A stretch of 33,262 bases of DNA from Eubacterium sp. (GCA_017450645.1 JAFSTE010000022.1:1-33262); one strand, 5' to 3'; numbered from the stretch's first letter, positions 16,105 through 24,835 are shown. Translations and numbers: made by a program. Notes: generated by a model from the letters alone, not told the origin.

Positions 16105-16677
16105 ATGAAAAGGGAGTTTGTAATAAAATCCATAGTTGCTCCGCTGATTGTCGGCGTCGTTCTAAGCGCTTTTATGCTCCTTTATACTAATAGCAGGGTT
16201 CAGACTTATGCTGACTCGTTCAGCGATGTTAAGCTTGCATATTTTGACGAAAAGTACGATACCTCGAAGGTTGTAGATAAGGAGTTTAAGGACATCAAGA
16301 CGGGCGACTGTATAGGCGAGGCGGTTTTCGGCAGCAGCAAAATGCCGATTGTCGTAAACGCGCCGTACAGTATGCTTTACGACGCGGTGTCGCTCGACAC
16401 CGACAGCGCCGAATTCGGCAGGGGCGGTTATGTTTATCTTAAGACTAACGGCGACACTCTTTCGCAGCTTGAAAAGTCAATATCGTTTTACGCTGACGGC
16501 TGCTTTGACAAGACCTCTTATGTGCTTGTTGACACTATGACTTTTGACTCCGTTGCGCAGCTTAAAGCGTATGCGCCGGCGCTTTCGAGGGCGGCTGTCG
16601 TATATGCCGCGGAAAGTGCTCAAATCGGCGTTAAAAGCGGAGTTCGGGCTCTTATCTTTGAGGAGGTGCAGCTATGA
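16105..16677 (+). CDS. Hypothetical single-pass membrane protein
   Basis: This 190-aa protein has one N-terminal helix (about 8-28, SIVAPLIVGVVLSAFMLLY) and a ~160-residue outer domain. The helix is not followed by a clear cleavage site, so it probably remains anchored. The outer part has alternating strands and the segment GDCIGEAVFGSSKMPIVVNA, but I recognise no family or catalytic motif. Its stop overlaps the next start by 4 nt (ATGA), indicating translational coupling with the membrane protein at 16674. Function unknown. Confidence 0.82.
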   Translation: MKREFVIKSIVAPLIVGVVLSAFMLLYTNSRVQTYADSFSDVKLAYFDEKYDTSKVVDKEFKDIKTGDCIGEAVFGSSKMPIVVNAPYSMLYDAVSLDTDSAEFGRGGYVYLKTNGDTLSQLEKSISFYADGCFDKTSYVLVDTMTFDSVAQLKAYAPALSRAAVVYAAESAQIGVKSGVRALIFEEVQL

Positions 16678-17519
16678 GAATGACCAAATCAAGAGAGCTT
16701 CTTGCTTGTGTTTTACAGATTATTATTTCGGTTTGCACCGTGATTTTTATCTTTAGCTCCGTTATGCATTTTGTGCTCGCAAATCCCGACTATTTTTCGA
16801 GCCATTTTGTAACCGGTCAGCTCGTTGAGGAGTGCAACGCCCAGCTTACCCGGAAGTATGAGGTGCTGTCTAAGGAAAGTAAAATTCCGCTCAGAGTTTT
16901 TGAAATGATTAAGACTCATTCCCCGACTGACGAGGTGCTCAGCGTTAACGCGCAGCGCGTATTTTCGCCCGAGGAAAACAATATGCTCGCGGGTGAAAAC
17001 GAGGAATATTTTTACACGATTTTTAAGGAGTACGCCGAGGGTAACGACATAAAGTTTACTAAGGCTGACCTTAAAAATACCGCAAAAATTGCTGCGGAAA
17101 TTTACGAAGAAACCGTTGGTATTTATAACGCCGACGGTGTTTACGAGAGCATAGTTAACCTGCGCTCTACTATGAATTTTGTATCGCTTATTTCACTTAT
17201 GTTGGGCATAATATGTGCCATTGCAGTGCTTTTGATGTACAAGCACAGGCGAAACGGCTACCACCACTGCCTCGGCGGGCTAAGCGGCGGCGCCGTCGCA
17301 ACGCTGATTGTGTCGCTTTTTTGCAGGGTTTTCAGTCCGATTGCAAAGCTTGGTATACAGCCCGAGGCTTACAGGGTTTGTATTGAACGGATAGGCGACA
17401 GGCTTGTAACCGTATGCGGCGCGATTTCCGCCGTGCTGATTGCAGCGTGCTTTGTGACGATGCTTGTTATAGAAAGAAAACACGAAGCCTCAAAAGACAA
17501 TGTAAGCATAACAAAATAA
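16674..17519 (+). CDS. Hypothetical four-helix membrane protein
   Basis: This 281-aa protein has an N-terminal helix (about 10-33) and an outer, mainly helical domain (about 40-165). Three more helices follow (about 168-188, 200-222 and 245-265). The topology, one helix, a large external loop and three helices, recalls integral membrane proteins of the TIGR01906 type, but I cannot confirm membership. GGAGGTGCAGCT precedes the ATG inside the upstream gene. Its neighbours are two unknown proteins from the same operon, and the pair of membrane proteins probably forms a complex. A terminator follows at 17526. Confidence 0.82.
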   Translation: MRMTKSRELLACVLQIIISVCTVIFIFSSVMHFVLANPDYFSSHFVTGQLVEECNAQLTRKYEVLSKESKIPLRVFEMIKTHSPTDEVLSVNAQRVFSPEENNMLAGENEEYFYTIFKEYAEGNDIKFTKADLKNTAKIAAEIYEETVGIYNADGVYESIVNLRSTMNFVSLISLMLGIICAIAVLLMYKHRRNGYHHCLGGLSGGAVATLIVSLFCRVFSPIAKLGIQPEAYRVCIERIGDRLVTVCGAISAVLIAACFVTMLVIERKHEASKDNVSITK

Positions 17520-17525
17520 CAAATT

Positions 17526-17554
17526 AACTGCTTCACAAGTGAGGCAGTTTTTTT
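17526..17554 (+). terminator. Terminator of the three-gene operon
   Basis: AACTGCTTCAC (17526-17536) pairs with GTGAGGCAGTT (17539-17549), with one G-U pair, and a run of seven T's begins within the last arm. Confidence 0.9.
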
Positions 17555-17556
17555 GT

Positions 17557-17585
17557 TTGCAAAATTGTAATTAATATGCTAAAAT
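17557..17585 (+). promoter_or_regulatory. Putative promoter of the PI-PLC gene
   Basis: TTGCAA (17557-17562), 17 nt, TAAAAT (17580-17585), 50 nt before the start codon. Confidence 0.55.
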
Positions 17586-17635
17586 ATATATTGGTGGAAT
17601 TTTACTTAAACCCTGATTGATTTTTGGAGGGGAGT

Positions 17636-20600
17636 ATGCAAAGATTTACGGCGCTTTTACTGTCGGCGGTTATGCTAATGACCGTCTGCTTTAGTGCGCC
17701 GTTTAGCGCTTATACCTACGATGTGTCACAGCAGACGCTCGACAGCGTTTCGCTTTCGGACTGGATGAGCGTTATTCTCGACGACACTAAGCTTACCGAG
17801 ATTACGCTGCCCGGCACTCACGACTCCTGCGCGCGCAAATTTAAGGGCGAGGATATTTTCGGCGTTACATCGGGCATATCTAAGTGCCAGAGTATGAATA
17901 TTACCGAGCAGCTTAACGCAGGCGTGCGTTTTCTTGATATAAGGTGCGAGGTTGACCCGAATTCTTACTCGGTAAAAACCGTTCACGGCGAAACTGACTG
18001 CTGGAACGGCGACGACTATTACTACCTCGACTTCGTATTTCAGGATATTTACAACTGGCTTGACGCTCACCCGAGCGAAACGGTTTACGTCTGTATTAAA
18101 GAAGACTACGGCGACAACGGAGTGCCATCGTTTACAAACGCTATTTACGAGTATATCCACGGCTACGGTCAGGGCAAGTATTTTTACGGCGAAAACTATA
18201 ATTATCACGATAAGTGGTACCTCGGTAAATCCGTACCCACACTCGGTCAGGTGCGCGGCAAGTGCGTGCTGTTTAACCGTTTTGACCAGTATATCGCAAA
18301 CGAAGCCGCTGACGGCGTTGTTGTCAGCGAAAGCGAGTCGGGTCAGAAAATTAAGTATAACGACTACTCCGACGGTACATATAAAGAGCCCGTTTATGAG
18401 GATATTTATTCGTATAATACGGGTATCGGTACGGCGCATATTCAGGACTTTTATAAGTGGAATACCGAAAGCAAGATAAGGGCTACGCAGTATATGCTTA
18501 ATACTCCGCACCGTCACGGTGAGTATTACATTAACTATTCCTCGACGGTGTCCGACTCGTCCGTGCCAAATCCGGAAAATCTAAGCAAAAAGGTTAACCC
18601 TAACTACTATTCGTTTAATTACACGCGCAATAAGCCTTCGGGCATTTATGCTATGGACTTTGCGACAAGCGACCTTGCAAGACAGATTGTGCTTAATAAC
18701 GAGGCGGTGTGCTCGGTGGTAAACGGCACAGACGGCAACATTAATTATTCGCTTAACCGTATTACAAAAACGCTTACTATATCCGGCAGCGGCGCTATGA
18801 ATAACTACGCTTATACAAGCGCTGTCGGCGCGAAGGGCGCCGGCTCGACTGCTCCCTGGGGCGACGAGCCTAAGGAATGTCTATATGAGGGACAGTACAA
18901 CACCGACCTTATCGAAAATCTTGTTATCGAAGAGGGCGTTACCTCTATAGGCGACTACGCGTTTTACGGCTTTAACCATATAAGTAATATCACTATACCG
19001 AGCGGCATTACCTCTATCGGCGAGGGCGCGTTTGCAAGGTGTACCGCGATAAAAAGCCTCGACATATCGGGTACTGATACCGTATCTATCGGCGCTTCGG
19101 CGTTCCTCGGCTGTACGAAGATGGAGCGCTTTACCACCGCGGACAGCGTTAGCAGTATCGGTCAAAACGCGTTTTCAAGCTGCCCTAAGCTCACTATTTA
19201 CGGCAACCCCGATATTTATACCCAGAGCTATGCCGTGCAAAACTCGATACCCTACAGCACTAATATTCATTTTTACAGCATTAATACCGAGTTCGGCAAC
19301 TTTGCGAAAGAGAGCGACAACCCGTTTAAAAACAAGGACTTGTCGGACGGCGTTACGATTAAGCTGTCAAAATACTGTAATTCCAACGACGACTGGAACA
19401 GCTCGCTGCTGAGCTTTTCTACCGGTAATGTTAGCGATAACCGTTACTTTATCATTATGGCTAACGGCTCGATATTCTTTAACGACGGCAACGGCGGCGC
19501 AGGCGGCGAAAACCACTGCTATTTTGACATAAGGTCAAGCGCCGAGGTTAATTCTGCGGATAACAAATGGCACGATATAGCCGTTACAATCCACAGGGCT
19601 GAAAACGGCAACCATATCCTCAGGTATTATGTCGACAGCAGACTTGCAAAAACCTATAACCTTAACCGCATATGCGCGGACGGTTACCCGTACGGCGTAA
19701 GCGGTAACGACGGTATATTCTCATACCTTGCAAGCAGAAATGTTAAGCTGTTCTACGGCTCGTCGTTTACGATTTACGGCAGTATGGGCGGAACTAAGGA
19801 TTCGTATATCGACGATGTTGCGTTTTATACTAAGGCGCTCTCTGCGGGCGAAATCGGCGCACTCACTCCCGGCGTAACATACGAGGAGTACTTTGACAGC
19901 GGTATCGGCGGAACGGCTAATCAAAGACAGTCAAACGACGGTACTAATATCGCGCATCAGACGGAAAACGACGGCAGATTCGGTACGGTAATACTCCCGT
20001 ATTCCGACGCGCAGACGAGTAACTATATCAGCACCGACGCTTCGCCTTTTGCTAATCTTGATACATCAAACGGCTTTACCGTAAGCTTTTTCCAGCGCGT
20101 TAACGGTAACCTCTGGCTTGACCGGGAGAGTATTACCTTCGCGCAGGGCGACACCGCCGAGTGCAAGTACTTTACGGTAGGTACTGAGGGCTATATCCGA
20201 TATAATAACGGCAACGGCGGTACGGATTCGTCGCTTACGGGCGCGGGGCTGTATTTCGACTGCCTGAGCGAAAACATCGCTATTACAAAAGGCAGGTGGC
20301 AGCTTGTAACCGTAAGTATTATTTCGGACAGGCGTATTAAGGTTTATGTTGACGGCTCGCTTAGCGCGGATATATATGTAAACGGTACGGATAATTACAA
20401 TAATACCGGCGGACTCTTAAACTTCCTTGCGAGCGGTAATACAAAGCTCTACTACGGCTCTTATACGCCGTACTGGGGTACTGACACAATCTCGCTTGAT
20501 AATGTAAAATGCTTCGATTACGCGCTGTCCGAAAGCGAGGCTGCTTCGCTATACAGATACGAGTGCGAAAGCGGTATTCAACCCGTATTTTCAAACACCT

Positions 20601-21946
20601 TCGGCGCGGATACTATGGACAGTATGCACGGCTTTTGCGAGTGGCAGTACGGCTTTGGCGAAAAGAGGGGAGTGCTGCACTTTAACGAGGGTGCTGCAGA
20701 CGGCAGCGTGGACCTTTACGCAAACGGCACTAAGCTAAGTTCAACCGCGTTTATCGAAGAAAACAGCACTATAAGAGCGGTGTGCAAAAACGGCACACCC
20801 GCCCTTTGGAAAAACAGCATGAACGACGGGGAGTACACCTCGTGTGATAATGAATATACCTTTGTTTTAACGGGTAACAGCACCCTTAGCTTTATCGGTC
20901 AAAAAACGGCGTTTTCCGCCGACTGTTCGGCGCTTGTCGAAGCGCTTGCAAAAGCGAACAGCTTTAACAGCGAGGATTATTCCGGGCAGTCGTATAATAA
21001 CCTTATCACCAAGGTACAGCAGTACGGAGATTATCCGTATCTGTCGCTCCCGCAGGAACAGATTGACGACTCTGTATGCGACCTGCTGACCGCTATAAAC
21101 GACCTTGTGCCGTGTCTTAACCTCAGCGTTAAGGGCGAGAACTGCAGCCTTAACACTAACGGCGGCGTGGTGCTTTTCGGCGATACCGTGTACCTTGAAG
21201 CGCAGCCCGCTGAGGGCTATAAATTCCTCTACTGGTACGAAACTAATACTAAGCGTATCGCCTCGACTCAGGCGCAGTACAGCTTCGTAATGACTGCCAA
21301 TACCTCGTTTAAAGCAATTTGCAGAAAAGAGAATTTCGTTACACTTCGCTTTGAGAGCGAAAGCTCTCAGGTTGAAAGGATTATATCTAAAGCGCCCGAA
21401 ACCTGGGCGAAATATACAAGCCTTGAAACCTTTGCGCCCGAAGTGCCGTATAAGTACGGCTACGCCGACGGCGCGTGGGATTACGGCGACGCGCTGCAGC
21501 GTCTGCAAAGCGGACAGGACGCAGTCGTAAAGCCCGTTTATACCGAGGCGTCACCTATACTTCCCGAGCTTCCTGCCTGTACGGATATACCCGCCGTATC
21601 GCTTACTTATTCGCTCGATAGCGAAAACAGTATCGGCTCGTTTTTGATGGCGGTTAATGTGCCAAACGGCGTGTTCGTTCAGTCAATCGGCACCGCTTTC
21701 TATTATAAAGAAGCGGACAGCGGTTTTAACCCCGCCGATTTTGAGCTTACGATTAATAACAAAATGCGTACCTCTAAATTTGAAGTGCCAGAGCTGCCGA
21801 GCAGGGTGTATATAACTAATATGCATAAGCTCACTTCGCGCTACAACTGGGCAGTCAGGGGCTATGTTACCTATTACGACAAAGCGGGCGTGCTCCGCGT
21901 AGCGTACTCTAACCAGATTAACATCTCGAACAGAGAACAAATATAA
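17636..21946 (+). CDS. Secreted PI-PLC domain protein with LRR and LamG-like domains
   Basis: The 1436-aa protein has a signal peptide (about 1-25). A bacterial phosphatidylinositol-specific phospholipase C X-domain (about 40-365) follows. The two catalytic histidines of that family are visible as His62 (TLPGTHDS) and His117 (TVHGE), with Asp63, DIR at 101-103 and the HPSETVYVCIKEDYGD segment matching the Bacillus enzyme layout. Next come a short BspA-type LRR block (about 430-535) and two LamG/concanavalin-like domains (about 545-740 and 775-990). A helical segment and beta-rich C-terminal modules follow. PI-PLC cleaves phosphatidylinositol and GPI anchors; the added domains suggest binding to host or glycan surfaces. 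ATG 17636 follows GGAGG by 5 nt; an upstream TTG (17624) overlaps that site. No sortase motif or C-terminal anchor is visible. Confidence 0.88.
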   Translation: MQRFTALLLSAVMLMTVCFSAPFSAYTYDVSQQTLDSVSLSDWMSVILDDTKLTEITLPGTHDSCARKFKGEDIFGVTSGISKCQSMNITEQLNAGVRFLDIRCEVDPNSYSVKTVHGETDCWNGDDYYYLDFVFQDIYNWLDAHPSETVYVCIKEDYGDNGVPSFTNAIYEYIHGYGQGKYFYGENYNYHDKWYLGKSVPTLGQVRGKCVLFNRFDQYIANEAADGVVVSESESGQKIKYNDYSDGTYKEPVYEDIYSYNTGIGTAHIQDFYKWNTESKIRATQYMLNTPHRHGEYYINYSSTVSDSSVPNPENLSKKVNPNYYSFNYTRNKPSGIYAMDFATSDLARQIVLNNEAVCSVVNGTDGNINYSLNRITKTLTISGSGAMNNYAYTSAVGAKGAGSTAPWGDEPKECLYEGQYNTDLIENLVIEEGVTSIGDYAFYGFNHISNITIPSGITSIGEGAFARCTAIKSLDISGTDTVSIGASAFLGCTKMERFTTADSVSSIGQNAFSSCPKLTIYGNPDIYTQSYAVQNSIPYSTNIHFYSINTEFGNFAKESDNPFKNKDLSDGVTIKLSKYCNSNDDWNSSLLSFSTGNVSDNRYFIIMANGSIFFNDGNGGAGGENHCYFDIRSSAEVNSADNKWHDIAVTIHRAENGNHILRYYVDSRLAKTYNLNRICADGYPYGVSGNDGIFSYLASRNVKLFYGSSFTIYGSMGGTKDSYIDDVAFYTKALSAGEIGALTPGVTYEEYFDSGIGGTANQRQSNDGTNIAHQTENDGRFGTVILPYSDAQTSNYISTDASPFANLDTSNGFTVSFFQRVNGNLWLDRESITFAQGDTAECKYFTVGTEGYIRYNNGNGGTDSSLTGAGLYFDCLSENIAITKGRWQLVTVSIISDRRIKVYVDGSLSADIYVNGTDNYNNTGGLLNFLASGNTKLYYGSYTPYWGTDTISLDNVKCFDYALSESEAASLYRYECESGIQPVFSNTFGADTMDSMHGFCEWQYGFGEKRGVLHFNEGAADGSVDLYANGTKLSSTAFIEENSTIRAVCKNGTPALWKNSMNDGEYTSCDNEYTFVLTGNSTLSFIGQKTAFSADCSALVEALAKANSFNSEDYSGQSYNNLITKVQQYGDYPYLSLPQEQIDDSVCDLLTAINDLVPCLNLSVKGENCSLNTNGGVVLFGDTVYLEAQPAEGYKFLYWYETNTKRIASTQAQYSFVMTANTSFKAICRKENFVTLRFESESSQVERIISKAPETWAKYTSLETFAPEVPYKYGYADGAWDYGDALQRLQSGQDAVVKPVYTEASPILPELPACTDIPAVSLTYSLDSENSIGSFLMAVNVPNGVFVQSIGTAFYYKEADSGFNPADFELTINNKMRTSKFEVPELPSRVYITNMHKLTSRYNWAVRGYVTYYDKAGVLRVAYSNQINISNREQI

Positions 21947-21959
21947 TATACTGAAATGT

Positions 21960-21993
21960 AAAAGAGCGTAGCTTTTTGGCTGCGCTCTTTTTA
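21960..21993 (+). terminator. Terminator of the PI-PLC gene
   Basis: AAAAGAGCGTAGC (21960-21972) pairs with GCTGCGCTCTTTT (21979-21991) with one G-U pair and a 6-nt loop, ending in T's. Confidence 0.9.
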
Positions 21994-21997
21994 CTGT

Positions 21998-22081
21998 TTG
22001 TCAACAAGTTTTTGACTATTTTGTCAAACTCGGTGGGTGAAGCTGTACGCATTTGTTAAAATATTGTCAATCTATTGTTAA
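21998..22081 (+). promoter_or_regulatory. Array of five TTGTYAA direct repeats upstream of serC
   Basis: TTGTCAA or TTGTTAA occurs at 21998, 22021, 22053, 22064 and 22075. The last three are exactly 11 bp apart, one helical turn. An inverted copy (TTGACAA, 22107-22113) overlaps the serC -35 box. This looks like a regulator-binding array, but no regulator is assigned. Confidence 0.5.
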
Positions 22082-22106
22082 GATGCACAAAGATTTTTAA
22101 CATACA

Positions 22107-22134
22107 TTGACAAAAAGTTTGATATCTCTATAAT
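22107..22134 (+). promoter_or_regulatory. Consensus promoter of serC
   Basis: TTGACA (22107-22112), 16 nt, TATAAT (22129-22134), about 57 nt upstream of the chosen start. Confidence 0.85.
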
Positions 22135-22190
22135 AGGTAATAACGATTTTAAATCGCACACAGTATATTATTGAAATGAGGTATATAATT

Positions 22191-23276
22191 ATGGCAAGAG
22201 TTTACAACTTCAGCGCAGGACCTTCAACCCTTCCCGAGAAGGTTCTCCAGACAGCAGCAGCAGAGATGATGGATTACCATGGCAGCGGTCAGTCCGTTAT
22301 GGAGATGAGCCACCGTTCAAAGTGGTTTGACGACATCATTAAAGAGGCTGAGGCTCTTATGCGCGAGCTTTATCAGGTACCGGATAACTACAAGGTGCTT
22401 TTCCTTCAGGGCGGCGCTTCTGCACAGTTCTCCGCAATTCCGCTTAACTTTATGAACGGCAGCGGCAAGGCTGACTATATTATCACAGGTCAGTGGGCTA
22501 AGAAGGCTTTCCAGGAGGCTCAGAAGTACGGCGATGTTAAGGCTGTTGCTTCTTCCGCAGATAAGACCTTCAGCTACATTCCTAAGACTAAGGCTGAGGA
22601 CTTCCGCGACGATGTTGACTATGTATATATTTGTATGAACAATACTATTTACGGTACTGTATATAAGGAGCTTCCTCCGGTAGGCGACAAGGTGCTTATC
22701 GCAGATGTTAGCTCATGCGCTCTTTCTGAGCCGCTTGATATCAGCAAGTTCGGCGTTGTTTACTTCGGCGCACAGAAGAATGTTGCACCTGCAGGTCTTG
22801 TAGTTGCAATCATCCGCGAGGACCTTCTCGGCAACGCACGCGACATCACACCCGTTATGATGAACTACAAGGTTCAGGCAGACGCTGACTCACTTTACAA
22901 CACACCTCCTTGCTGGACAATTTATATCTGCAAGCTCGTTCTTGACTGGATTAAAGAGGAGTTCGGCTCACTCGAGGCTATGAAGGCTCATAACGAAAAG
23001 AAGGCTGCAGTGCTTTACAACTTCCTTGACAACTCTAAGCTCTTTAAGGGTACAGTTGTTCCCGAGGACAGAAGCCTTATGAATGTTCCTTTCGTTACAG
23101 GCGACGAGGAGCTTGACGCTAAGTTCGTTAAAGAGGCAACTGCTGCAGGCTTTGTTAACATCAAGGGTCACAGAACTGTCGGCGGTATGCGTGCTTCTAT
23201 CTACAACGCTATGCCAATCGAGGGCGTTGAAAAGCTCGTAGAGTTTATGGCTAAGTTCGAGGCAGAAAACGCATAG
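22191..23276 (+). CDS. serC: Phosphoserine aminotransferase
   Basis: SerC moves an amino group from glutamate to 3-phosphohydroxypyruvate, the second step of serine synthesis. The 361-aa protein starts VYNFSAGPSTLPEKVL, the family N-terminus. It has the PLP lysine at Lys196 (FGAQKNVAPAG), the PLP-contacting Asp172 (ADVSS) and the substrate segment HRSKWF (41-46). ATG 22191 was chosen because GAGGT lies 8 nt upstream and the family begins at this point; an ATG at 22176 would add five residues without a ribosome site. Codon use is strongly biased, as in a highly expressed gene. serA follows after 260 nt that contain a repeat element. Confidence 0.97.
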   Translation: MARVYNFSAGPSTLPEKVLQTAAAEMMDYHGSGQSVMEMSHRSKWFDDIIKEAEALMRELYQVPDNYKVLFLQGGASAQFSAIPLNFMNGSGKADYIITGQWAKKAFQEAQKYGDVKAVASSADKTFSYIPKTKAEDFRDDVDYVYICMNNTIYGTVYKELPPVGDKVLIADVSSCALSEPLDISKFGVVYFGAQKNVAPAGLVVAIIREDLLGNARDITPVMMNYKVQADADSLYNTPPCWTIYICKLVLDWIKEEFGSLEAMKAHNEKKAAVLYNFLDNSKLFKGTVVPEDRSLMNVPFVTGDEELDAKFVKEATAAGFVNIKGHRTVGGMRASIYNAMPIEGVEKLVEFMAKFEAENA

Positions 23277-23310
23277 TAATTGTTTGAGCCGTAGGCGAGT
23301 AACTGATTTG

Positions 23311-23511
23311 GCGCCCCTGCTAAGGGGTGATTCCCCACAGTGTGGGGAAATGTCGCCACAGGCGACAAAAGGGACGGCTCCTGTAGGAGCTGGCGCAAAG
23401 CGCCTGAGGGGTGGTCAACGCCTTTTAAAATGCGTTGATTAAAGACTACTTAAACTACACGACCATCCCTCCACCGCTAATGCGGTCCCCCTCCCTTTAG
23501 CAAGGGAGGCA
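23311..23511. repeat. Multi-hairpin MITE-like intergenic element
   Basis: About 200 bp between serC and serA form a chain of short perfect hairpins: CCCCA/TGGGG (23333-23347), TGTCGCC/GGCGACA (23351-23367), GCTCC/GGAGC (23377-23390), GGCGC/GCGCC (23392-23404), CAACGC/GCGTTG (23416-23437) and CTCCCTT/AAGGGAG (about 23491-23508). The ends are imperfect inverted repeats (CCCCTGCTAAGGGG against CCTTGCTAAAGGGAGG), and GGGGTGGTC near 23408 pairs with GACCATCCC at 23461. It resembles dispersed, non-autonomous palindromic elements of Clostridia and may affect serC-serA mRNA processing. Confidence 0.7.
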
Positions 23512-23536
23512 AATATGATTATATTAGGAGATTATA

Positions 23537-24697
23537 ATGTATAATATTAAAACACTTAACAAAATTTCAAATGTAGGTCTGCGTGAGTTCGACACCACTA
23601 AGTACACCTACGGTGACGATATCGAAAATCCTGACGCAATTATGGTCAGAAGTGCTTCTATGCACGATATGGAAATGCCTGCTTCTCTCCTTGCAATCGC
23701 AAGAGCAGGCGCAGGTACAAACAACATCCCCGTTACAGACTGTGCAGAGCAGGGCATCGTAGTATTCAACACTCCCGGCGCTAACGCAAACGCAGTTAAG
23801 GAGCTTGTTCTCCTCGGTATGCTTCTTTCCTCAAGAAAGGTTACTAAGGCTCTCGACTGGTGCAAAACCATTAAGGACGAGGGCGACAATGTAGGTAAGA
23901 CTGTAGAAAAGGGCAAGTCCGCTTTTGCAGGTCCGGAAATCAAGGGCAAGACCCTCGGCGTAATCGGTCTCGGCGCTATCGGCCGCCTTGTTGCAGAGGC
24001 TGCTGTTGACCTCGGAATGAATGTTATCGGTTACGACCCGTTCCTTCCTTCCGACGCTCAGCTTAAGGCAGGTATTACGCTTAACAATAATCTTGACGAG
24101 ATTTTCCCCGTTGCTGATTACATCACACTTCATGTTCCGCTTAATGACGATACTAAGCACCTCATTAACCGCGAAACTATCGACACAATGAAGGACACTG
24201 TTCGTATTATGAACTTTGCCCGCGGCGCTCTGGCTAACAGCACTGATGTTGTTGAAGCTCTCGAAGAGGGCAGAATGGCTGCATATGTTACCGACTTCCC
24301 GGATGCAGAGGTTATCGGCGTTGACGGCGTAATCGCTATCCCTCACCTTGGCGCTTCTACTCCCGAGAGCGAGGAGAACTGCGCTGCTATGGGTGCGCTT
24401 GAGCTTATCGACTTCCTTGAAAACGGTAATATCAAAAACAGTGTAAATATGCCTGCTATGTCTATGGCAAAGAGCGGCTCGGTAAGAATTACGGTTATTC
24501 ATAAGAACCAGCCGAATATGATTTCCACCATTACCGACACAATCTCAAAGGACGGCGTTAACATCGCATCTTTCGAGGATAAGGCAAGGGGCGAAATCGC
24601 TTACTCAATTATCGACTGCGATACCGATGTATCTGCTTCTGTAGTTACCGACATCGAGGCAATCGAGGGCGTAATCAGAGTACGCGTTATCAAATAA
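23537..24697 (+). CDS. serA: D-3-phosphoglycerate dehydrogenase with ACT domain
   Basis: SerA oxidises 3-phosphoglycerate to 3-phosphohydroxypyruvate, the first step of serine synthesis, and feeds the neighbouring SerC. The 386-aa protein has the Rossmann motif GLGAIG (144-149), Arg229 (NFARGALA) and His270 (IPHLGAST). The acidic catalytic residue is probably Glu258 (DFPDAEVIG), in a sequence less typical than the usual DVFEXEP. Residues about 315-386 form a single ACT domain for feedback control by serine. This is the short form without the intervening domain of the long enzymes. AGGAG precedes the ATG. A terminator follows at 24715. Confidence 0.95.
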   Translation: MYNIKTLNKISNVGLREFDTTKYTYGDDIENPDAIMVRSASMHDMEMPASLLAIARAGAGTNNIPVTDCAEQGIVVFNTPGANANAVKELVLLGMLLSSRKVTKALDWCKTIKDEGDNVGKTVEKGKSAFAGPEIKGKTLGVIGLGAIGRLVAEAAVDLGMNVIGYDPFLPSDAQLKAGITLNNNLDEIFPVADYITLHVPLNDDTKHLINRETIDTMKDTVRIMNFARGALANSTDVVEALEEGRMAAYVTDFPDAEVIGVDGVIAIPHLGASTPESEENCAAMGALELIDFLENGNIKNSVNMPAMSMAKSGSVRITVIHKNQPNMISTITDTISKDGVNIASFEDKARGEIAYSIIDCDTDVSASVVTDIEAIEGVIRVRVIK

Positions 24698-24714
24698 AAC
24701 GGTATAAAAACACT

Positions 24715-24746
24715 AAGGCTACCTCAAATCGAGGTAGCCTTTTTTG
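24715..24746 (+). terminator. Terminator of serA
   Basis: AAGGCTACCTC (24715-24725) pairs exactly with GAGGTAGCCTT (24731-24741) around a 5-nt loop and is followed by T's. Confidence 0.93.
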
Positions 24747-24756
24747 GTGTGTAAAA

Positions 24757-24835
24757 GTAGGGGAGGGTCTCTGTGCCCTCCCGTTATTATAACAATATGT
24801 AATTATTTCGGGCGGGCGTGGAAACCCGCCCCTAC
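24757..24835. repeat. 79-bp palindromic repeat with 27-bp terminal inverted repeats
   Basis: The arms 24757-24783 (GTAGGGGAGGG...) and 24809-24835 (...CCCGCCCCTAC) match at 21 of 27 positions when one is inverted. Each arm is itself a hairpin, GGGAGGG with CCCTCCC in one and GGGCGGG with CCCGCCC in the other. The A-T pair of the first is replaced by C-G in the second, which preserves pairing. This is a small non-autonomous element. From 24836 to 24953 I see only scattered palindromes and no gene. Confidence 0.75.

Noticed and set aside
17726-18517. A 263-codon minus-strand frame inside the PI-PLC gene
   Set aside because: Antisense to the catalytic domain with conserved motifs; no ribosome site or domain.
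22053-22081. Rex operator upstream of serC
   Set aside because: Rex sites are inverted (TTGTTAAnnnnTTAACAA); here the copies are direct repeats.
21995-22106. A T-box or other leader RNA upstream of serC
   Set aside because: No T-box sequence (AGGGTGGNACCGCG type) or terminator/antiterminator pair is present, and the stretch lies upstream of the promoter.
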